Part shown: positions 44,978 through 49,900 of the stretch, piece by piece
How the letters are laid out: every line of letters starts with the position of its first letter
Position numbering within the stretch: position 1 is the first letter of the stretch
Assembly (NCBI GenBank): GCA_011390275.1
Contig: JAABST010000033.1
Coordinates: 1-49,900, forward strand
Reading direction: 5' to 3'
Source: Geitlerinema sp. S16
GTDB taxonomy: Bacteria > Cyanobacteriota > Cyanobacteriia > Cyanobacteriales > Geitlerinemataceae
Length of the DNA stretch: 49,900 nt
Translations under genes and position numbers: made by a program
The notes under the pieces: model-generated
The model's database searches: none
The model's input: only the letters and a program-made list of their open reading frames with translations
Told to the model about the DNA's origin: nothing

Positions 44978-46225
44978 ATGCTACCAACAGAACTGCTCAA
45001 ACATCGAAAACGTGGCGAAGAACTGATCCCCGAGCGTCTGCCCCTCGATGCGGCTCGCTTGGAGTTAGCGGCGACGGCGATCGGCCTGTTTCAAGCGGCG
45101 ATCGGCGAAACCCAAGGCGATCTCGATCGGCGTTTAGCAGAATTTGAGGGAGACTTACCCGACTATCGCGTGCGGCGGGGTTTGGCGCATCTGCTCAAAA
45201 GTAAATACTCAACGATCGAAATCGTCAGCCCGCTGCCCCCCGAAGATCTCCGCCGCCGCGTCTTTTCCCACGCCGCCCAAACGATCCCCCACCCCGATCG
45301 CACCGCAGCCACCCTCGAACGCATCGCCCTGGAACTATCACGGGATCTCGCTCGCGAAATCCACCCCGACCTCGTACGCGACGGCCTCTACGCCGACCTC
45401 CAAGAAAACCGCCGCCTGAATCAATTCGACGCCCCCGATCCCGAAACCCTGCTCCACCTCTACAACCTCTCGCAAGTTCAGGGCATTTTCTACCGCGCCA
45501 GCGATATCGTAATTAACGCCTATCGCAACGTGCCGGGACAGTACAAACTCCTGTTTCGCTACCTGAAATTGTTTGGCTTGATGTGCTACATCGAAGGCGA
45601 CGCCGACCACGGATTTACCGTGACGATCGATGGCCCCACCAGCCTCTTCAAGCCCAGCACCCGCTACGGCCTCGCGATCGCCAAACTCATCCCCGCCCTG
45701 CTCCACGTCAGCCGCTGGAACCTCGCCGCCACGCTCCACAACCGCGATCGCGACAGCGGCAACTGGACACAAGGACGCTACAGCCTCGATTCCGACTGCG
45801 GCCTTGTGTCACACTACCCACCGGGTAAAGAGTACGACAGCCTGCTCGAAGAATCCTTCGCTAACCGCTGGGCAAAACTCGACACGCCCTGGCAGCTCGA
45901 ACGCGAAGTCGATCTCGTCCCGATTCCCGGCAGCGTCGCGATCCCCGACTTTCGCCTCGTCCACCCCGATGGCCGCACGATCTTGGTCGAAATCGTCGGC
46001 TATTGGCGACCGGAATATTTACGTAAAAAGTTTGCCCAAGCTCGCAAGATCGAGGCGGGCGGCTTGACTTGCGGGTTTATGCTGGCCGTTTCGGAGCGGT
46101 TAAATCTCGAAAAAGCCGGTGTCCGGGTGAGTGATTTTCCTGTGCCGATCGTCTGGTTTAAGGGCAAACTTCAGCCGAAAGCCATTCTCGAAATGGTTGA
46201 ACGTATGGCAAAACGGGAAGATTGA
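44978..46225 (+). CDS. DUF790 family nuclease, Bax1-like
   Basis: 415 residues from the ATG at 44978 (MLPTELLKHRKRGEELIPER). DUF790 corresponds to archaeal Bax1, a nuclease that works with the XPB helicase in nucleotide excision repair; the bacterial members are less studied. The N-terminal part is helical, the middle has LLHLYNLSQVQGIFYRASD and YKLLFRYLKLFGLMCYIEG, typical of the family. Near residue 325 the nuclease-like motif PDFRLVHPDGRTILVEIVG, then YWRPEYLRKK, places D, E and K in a PD-(D/E)xK-type order. Its usual partner, an XPB-like helicase, is not adjacent here. Confidence 0.88.
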   Translation: MLPTELLKHRKRGEELIPERLPLDAARLELAATAIGLFQAAIGETQGDLDRRLAEFEGDLPDYRVRRGLAHLLKSKYSTIEIVSPLPPEDLRRRVFSHAAQTIPHPDRTAATLERIALELSRDLAREIHPDLVRDGLYADLQENRRLNQFDAPDPETLLHLYNLSQVQGIFYRASDIVINAYRNVPGQYKLLFRYLKLFGLMCYIEGDADHGFTVTIDGPTSLFKPSTRYGLAIAKLIPALLHVSRWNLAATLHNRDRDSGNWTQGRYSLDSDCGLVSHYPPGKEYDSLLEESFANRWAKLDTPWQLEREVDLVPIPGSVAIPDFRLVHPDGRTILVEIVGYWRPEYLRKKFAQARKIEAGGLTCGFMLAVSERLNLEKAGVRVSDFPVPIVWFKGKLQPKAILEMVERMAKRED

Positions 46226-46355
46226 TCACCGAGCGCTGTTTTAGAATTTGGTATCCATCCTTCATCTCTAGATTGCGGAAAATGACGACCGTACAAGTCT
46301 CAGCGTCACGTGCGTTATAGTCTTAACAACCAGGATTTACAGCACGTCAAAGGCT

Positions 46356-46958
46356 ATGAGCGATCGCAGTCCTTACGAACGGCTTGGCGTCACAGAAGAT
46401 GCGTCGTTCGAGGAAATTCAACAGGCACGAAAACGCCAAATCGAGCGCAGTACCTCTGAGGGTACGCCGGTCGAGCAGGTTGAGATGGCTTACGATGCCG
46501 TCTTGATGGATCGGCTGCGGATGCGTCAGCAGGGAAAAATCAAGGTTCCCGAGGGAATTCGCTTCCCGGAGCGTACGGTTCCCGAACCGAAACCGGCTCC
46601 GGCGGCGTCGCTGGAAGAACGCGCTCCGGGATGGATTCGCGATTCGATCGACCATCCCGAGCGTAACGATGTGTTGATCCCCGCAGGTGTGTTTACCGGC
46701 CTCGGGGTCGTGAGTGCCTTTGGTGTGGAATATGCGCCGATCGCCTTAGCCTTGGGTGCGGGTGCAAGTCTGTATTTTCTCAACCGCAAGGATCAGCGCT
46801 TTGGTCGGGCGGTTTTACTAACCTTAATCAGCACGATCGCCGGGATTGCGATCGGTTCGTTTATTGCGCCGCTCCTCGGTGCGCCCGTCGCTGCCGAAAT
46901 CATCGCCGCATGGCTGACGTTCTTCGTGCTGTGGCTCACGTCGAGCTTTTTGCGCTAG
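46356..46958 (+). CDS. CPP1-like protein (J-like domain, membrane)
   Basis: 200 residues. The N-terminus SPYERLGVTEDASFEEIQQA looks like a DnaJ J-domain but lacks the HPD tripeptide, which fits the CPP1-like family. In plants CPP1 stabilises protochlorophyllide oxidoreductase. Three or four membrane helices follow (VLIPAGVFTGLGVVSAFG, ALLLTLISTIAG-like, FFVLWLTSSFLR). In cyanobacteria it may assist thylakoid or envelope proteins; that is family-level inference. A clear hairpin terminator follows at 47016-47048. Confidence 0.9.
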   Translation: MSDRSPYERLGVTEDASFEEIQQARKRQIERSTSEGTPVEQVEMAYDAVLMDRLRMRQQGKIKVPEGIRFPERTVPEPKPAPAASLEERAPGWIRDSIDHPERNDVLIPAGVFTGLGVVSAFGVEYAPIALALGAGASLYFLNRKDQRFGRAVLLTLISTIAGIAIGSFIAPLLGAPVAAEIIAAWLTFFVLWLTSSFLR

Positions 46959-47015
46959 GTCGTTCAACGTCATAAATCCCGGTCAGTCGTTTGTCACTCT
47001 TAATGATGCAAGGAT

Positions 47016-47048
47016 ACAAGGGTTGCTCTCCATAGCAGCCCTTGTTTT
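47016..47048 (+). terminator. Terminator after the CPP1-like gene
   Basis: CAAGGG-TTGCT pairs with AGCA-GCCCTTG, ending in TTTT (47043-47046). It lies about 60 bp past the stop of the CPP1-like gene and about 35 bp before the MBOAT start. Confidence 0.85.
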
Positions 47049-47080
47049 GCGTTGGACGCTATTTTCACTGCATTCAGGCT

Positions 47081-48700
47081 GTGCTGTTTAACTCGATCGA
47101 ATTTCTCTTCGTTTTTTTACCCCTAACGGTCGTGGGTTATCGCCTGCTGCGTCAGCTTGGCTACGATCAACTGGCGACGATTTGGCTCACCCTGCTCTCT
47201 CTTGGGTTTTACGGTTGGTGGAACCCGCCCTACGTCCTGTTATTACTAGGCTCGATCGCGGTGAACTACGCTTTCGGGCGTGCCATTAACCAAGCGCCGC
47301 CGGTATCGCGATCGCGCCGCAGCGTGACCCTCCTCGGGATCGGCCTCAATTTAGCGCTGATCGGCTATTACAAATACGCCAACTTTTTTCTAGGCATGGT
47401 CGATCATGTTTTGGGAGTCGATGTCCAAATCGCGCCGATCGTCCTACCCCTCGCGATCTCCTTTTTCACCTTTCAACAAATCGCCTATCTCATCGACGTC
47501 GATCGCGGCCACGCTCCACCCTACACCCCGATCCACTACACCCTCTTCGTCGCCTTCTTCCCCCAGCTCATCGCCGGACCGATCGTCCATCACCAAGAAA
47601 TGATGCCGCAGTTCGATCGCACGGCAACCTCTCCTTCATCATCTCCCTCATCATTAGCAACCTCGCAACATTTACCGAAATTATTACCGAAATTATCGAT
47701 CCGCGATGCCGTCGAGAAAACTGCCGACACACCCGACACACCCAACAACCCGCGATCGCACCATCTCGCCGTCGGTTTAACCATCTTCACCATCGGCCTG
47801 ATCAAAAAAATCTGGATCGCCGACCCGATCGCCACGATTTCATCCCCCCTGTTCGACGCCGCCAGCACCGGCCAGATTCTCACCGTCATCGAAGCCTGGA
47901 GCGCCGCCCTGTTCTACACCTTTCAGCTTTACTTCGATTTCTCCGGCTACTCCGACATGGCGATCGGTGCTGCCCGCCTCTTCGGCATCGTCCTGCCGTT
48001 TAACTTCGACTCGCCCTACAAAGCCATCAGCATCAGCGACTTTTGGCGACGTTGGCACATCACCCTCTCCAATTTTCTGCGGGATTATCTCTACATCCCC
48101 CTCGGTGGCAACCGCTCGGGAAATCCCTTCCTCAACCTGTTCATCACCATGCTACTCGGCGGGTTATGGCATGGCGCGGGCTGGACGTTTGTTGTTTGGG
48201 GCGGACTCCACGGTATTTATCTGGGCATCGATCGAGCGTGGCGTATGCTCTGGCGGGGTTGGCGCGATCGGTCTAACTTTACCGCACCGATCGTGCAACA
48301 GATAGGCTCCGGGCTCGCCCGGTGTATCACATTTTTAGCCGTGACAGCCAGTTGGGTGATTTTTCGTGCCGATCGCCTCGCCACGGCGGGATCAATCTTG
48401 CGATCGATGTTTCCTTTCCAGGCTCATTCCTTCGGTGAACTGATCCCACGTCACGGCGCGATCGCGGCAGCACTCTTCATCATCGTCGGCCTCGCCCCCA
48501 ACCTCCTCGAAATCATGCACCGCTACGAACCGGCCTTAGGATTTCACACATTTCACACACAAAATCGCACCACACCACCGCATTGGCTGACCTGGAACCC
48601 AAAACCCTGGCTCGGCATACCTCTCGGCGTTTTGATTTTTTTCGCTTTACAAACATTATTACTCGCGCCTGAAAGTGAATTTTTATATTTCAAGTTTTAG
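47081..48700 (+). CDS. MBOAT family O-acyltransferase (AlgI-like)
   Basis: 539-residue polytopic membrane O-acyltransferase. The GTG at 47081 (reading MLFNSIEFLFVFLPL) is chosen because family members begin LFNSxEFLxFFLP; the longer frame upstream does not fit. Motifs: FFTFQQIAYLIDVDRG, PQLIAGPIVHHQEM, YFDFSGYSDMAIGAARLFG, DFWRRWHITLSNFLRDYLYIPLGGNR-like, and the catalytic histidine in LLGGLWHGAGWTFVVWGGLHG near residue 370. These proteins acetylate alginate, cellulose or other exported polymers with an AlgJ/X-like partner, absent here. A serine/threonine/proline-rich insert of about 45 residues after HHQEMMPQFDRT is built from short tandem repeats. It ends in a CTTGAAAA triplet array. Confidence 0.94.
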   Translation: MLFNSIEFLFVFLPLTVVGYRLLRQLGYDQLATIWLTLLSLGFYGWWNPPYVLLLLGSIAVNYAFGRAINQAPPVSRSRRSVTLLGIGLNLALIGYYKYANFFLGMVDHVLGVDVQIAPIVLPLAISFFTFQQIAYLIDVDRGHAPPYTPIHYTLFVAFFPQLIAGPIVHHQEMMPQFDRTATSPSSSPSSLATSQHLPKLLPKLSIRDAVEKTADTPDTPNNPRSHHLAVGLTIFTIGLIKKIWIADPIATISSPLFDAASTGQILTVIEAWSAALFYTFQLYFDFSGYSDMAIGAARLFGIVLPFNFDSPYKAISISDFWRRWHITLSNFLRDYLYIPLGGNRSGNPFLNLFITMLLGGLWHGAGWTFVVWGGLHGIYLGIDRAWRMLWRGWRDRSNFTAPIVQQIGSGLARCITFLAVTASWVIFRADRLATAGSILRSMFPFQAHSFGELIPRHGAIAAALFIIVGLAPNLLEIMHRYEPALGFHTFHTQNRTTPPHWLTWNPKPWLGIPLGVLIFFALQTLLLAPESEFLYFKF

Positions 48701-48705
48701 CAAGG

Positions 48706-48729
48706 CTTGAAAACTTGAAAACTTGAAAA
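48706..48729. repeat. 8-bp tandem triplication CTTGAAAA
   Basis: CTTGAAAA is repeated three times head-to-tail (last copy CTTGAAAA then A) in the 31-bp gap between the convergent MBOAT and exported-protein genes. Confidence 0.95.
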
Positions 48730-48731
48730 AT

Positions 48732-49406
48732 CTAATATAAAAATTCAAACGAAGAGAAAAAGCGCTCAGAATCATCCAAGAACGAGGCTTCCCGATCGGC
48801 AGCGGCGGCGACGACTTGAAAAATATAACGATCGACCACATAAATTTGGTGCTGATAGAGCAACCCATCGCGGCCTTCATAGCGCATCTCATAGCCAGGA
48901 TAGCCATTCACCTCAATTTCCTGATCGCGCCCCATACGCTGTCTGACGTTGGCAAGCACGCCCTCGATCGCACTTTCGATCGTCATTTGAGCTGGCATGA
49001 CGGCCATGTAATTGGGAAACGCCGTATACGTGACCGTATAAGCCCGCGAACCACTATCGACGCTAAACGTGCGGACGCGAAGATCGCCTAGGTGCGTCTC
49101 AAAGGTTTGGCGATCTTCACGCAGATCACCGGGTGGAAATTCAATATCAAATCCGAGATCTTCACTGCTGAATTTTTGCCACGGTCCCGTGATGATATTC
49201 GCTTCGACGGGATTGTCCGACTCGCGATCGGCCACCATCATTTGCACCGAAAGACCCGCCGTTGCTGCGATCGCATTTTGGATTCCCGGTGACGATTGCG
49301 TCCAAAGAAACTTGCCGATCGACTTGCCGCCAAAGACAACAACAAACGTAGTTAGAGCTGAAATAGCAAAGTTACGAGTGTGTCGCTGTAGTTTAGAAGA
49401 GTTCAT
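48732..49406 (-). CDS. Conserved exported hypothetical protein
   Basis: 224 residues from the ATG at 49406 (MNSSKLQRHTRNFAIS). A single hydrophobic segment (FAISALTTFVVVFGG) acts as a signal anchor. The rest is a compact alpha/beta domain: FSSEDLGFDIEFPPGDL, then AYTVTYTAFPNYM, then EVNGYPGYEMRYEGRDGLLYQHQIYVVDRYIFQVVA-like strands (cut here), ending FFSSFEFLY. This resembles the PsbP-like/DcrB-type fold in which a GFSIxxP motif precedes a beta-sheet, a loose comparison only. I recognise no function. Convergent with the MBOAT gene. Confidence 0.78.
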   Translation of the reverse strand: MNSSKLQRHTRNFAISALTTFVVVFGGKSIGKFLWTQSSPGIQNAIAATAGLSVQMMVADRESDNPVEANIITGPWQKFSSEDLGFDIEFPPGDLREDRQTFETHLGDLRVRTFSVDSGSRAYTVTYTAFPNYMAVMPAQMTIESAIEGVLANVRQRMGRDQEIEVNGYPGYEMRYEGRDGLLYQHQIYVVDRYIFQVVAAAADREASFLDDSERFFSSFEFLY

Positions 49407-49716
49407 GATCCCTAACACATTTCGTTTTGTGGCGGACGATGTCGCGACTCATTTCGTCAATTTTTGGCACATACGCAGATTATCGTAAATATTTCTGGGT
49501 GCATAGAGGTGAGGTAGTCATTAAATAAAAATACATAGACATAAATACATAGGAATACGTGGGTAAGACTGACGCAAAAGATTGAAACGAGTAGAGGCGT
49601 TATGACCATGCGATCTCAGTTTTTTCAGGGCAAACAACAGAAAACAACCCTGACTGTTGTGACAGTGCAGGGCTGTGATCATCTTCAAACTCAACGGATC
49701 GTTCTAGCGATCGGGC
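49407..49716. other. Spacer between ilvN and the exported protein gene
   Basis: No gene. It contains the ilvN terminator listed separately and an AT-rich stretch (49480-49560) that probably holds the promoter for the exported protein gene. Confidence 0.45.
49632..49672 (-). terminator. Terminator after ilvN
   Basis: CCCTGACTGT (49648-49657) pairs with ACAGTGCAGGG (49662-49672) with one bulge. On the minus strand it is followed by a T-rich tract (GTTGTTTTCTGTTGTTT). It lies about 45 bp past the ilvN stop. Confidence 0.75.
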
Positions 49717-49900
49717 TTAAACCCGAACCGCCGATTTACTCGATGTTTTCAGGAATTCAGTATTAACGCCAGATTCACGGGTTAGGGCAATTTTGCCGGT
49801 GCGTGCGACTTCGCGTAAGCCGAATTTCTGGAGCATTTGCATCAGCGCGACCATTTTGCCGGGATCGCCGACCACTTCAAGGATGACGGAATCGTCGGCC
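49717..49900 (-). CDS. ilvN: Acetolactate synthase small subunit (3' end only)
   Basis: The window ends inside this minus-strand gene; about 61 codons are visible. The translation reads DDSVILEVVGDPGKMVALMQ, then LQKFGLREVARTGKIAL, then TRESGVNTEFLK and a short tail to a TAA at 49719-49717. GDPGKM, ARTGKIAL and RESGVNT are hallmarks of the C-terminal domain of IlvN/IlvH, the regulatory ACT subunit that gives acetolactate synthase valine feedback sensitivity. The N-terminal ACT domain lies beyond the window. Confidence 0.93.
   Translation of the reverse strand, partial: ADDSVILEVVGDPGKMVALMQMLQKFGLREVARTGKIALTRESGVNTEFLKTSSKSAVRV

Overview
The window is about 50 kb of cyanobacterial chromosome. 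The palindrome GCGATCGC (HIP1) is scattered through almost every gene. Several genes are of kinds found mainly in cyanobacteria: a CcmK carboxysome shell protein, a CPP1-like protein, DUF1816 and DUF3318 proteins, and a D-ribulose kinase of the plant/cyanobacterial type. I cannot name the genus. Most of the window is ordinary core genome with short operons and frequent strand switches. There is no rRNA or CRISPR array, and I found no tRNA.

Layout. 1-5286: 5'-truncated recQ, then a minus-strand block with a bactofilin, an M23 peptidase (a cell-shape pair) and a large MscS channel. 5583-9018: leuA with a 377-bp deleted tnpB-type element just upstream of it, a phasin-like coiled-coil protein and a DUF3318 protein. 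9437-11840: a small zinc-ribbon-like protein, a secreted GHL10-like glycosyl hydrolase and rlmH. 11953-15177: a DUF1816 protein, rlmB with a very long repeat-built N-terminus, and mrnC. The last two are a conserved 23S rRNA maturation pair. 15591-21915: a STAS protein with an odd start, a UbiH-like hydroxylase, pyk, a complete tnpB-only transposon and ridA. 22092-28828: purD, a DppC-type permease, ccmK, leuD, the ribulose kinase and hemC. 29080-39396: two large PAS sensor kinases, a membrane-anchored hypothetical, an HpnB-like glycosyltransferase, a 76-residue hypothetical and lgt. 39688-43908: a 1406-residue protein with three TIR domains, a membrane segment and 14 WD40 repeats. 44049-49900: a TPR protein, a DUF790/Bax1-like nuclease, a CPP1-like protein, an MBOAT acyltransferase, an exported hypothetical and the 3' end of ilvN.

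How genes relate. leuA, leuD and ilvN all serve branched-chain amino acid synthesis but are dispersed. rlmH, rlmB and mrnC all act on 23S rRNA. Bactofilin and M23 peptidase probably cooperate in wall shaping. The rest are mostly single-gene units separated by hairpin terminators.

The most unusual content is the triple-TIR/WD40 protein, whose middle TIR lacks the catalytic glutamate. Next come the fifteen-unit 36-bp repeat array in rlmB, with an alternating 72-bp higher-order pattern, and the deleted tnpB element, which kept only its ends and the guide-RNA-like 3' segment. Many intergenic spacers and some protein linkers also contain short perfect tandem duplications, which suggests active replication-slippage expansion in this genome.
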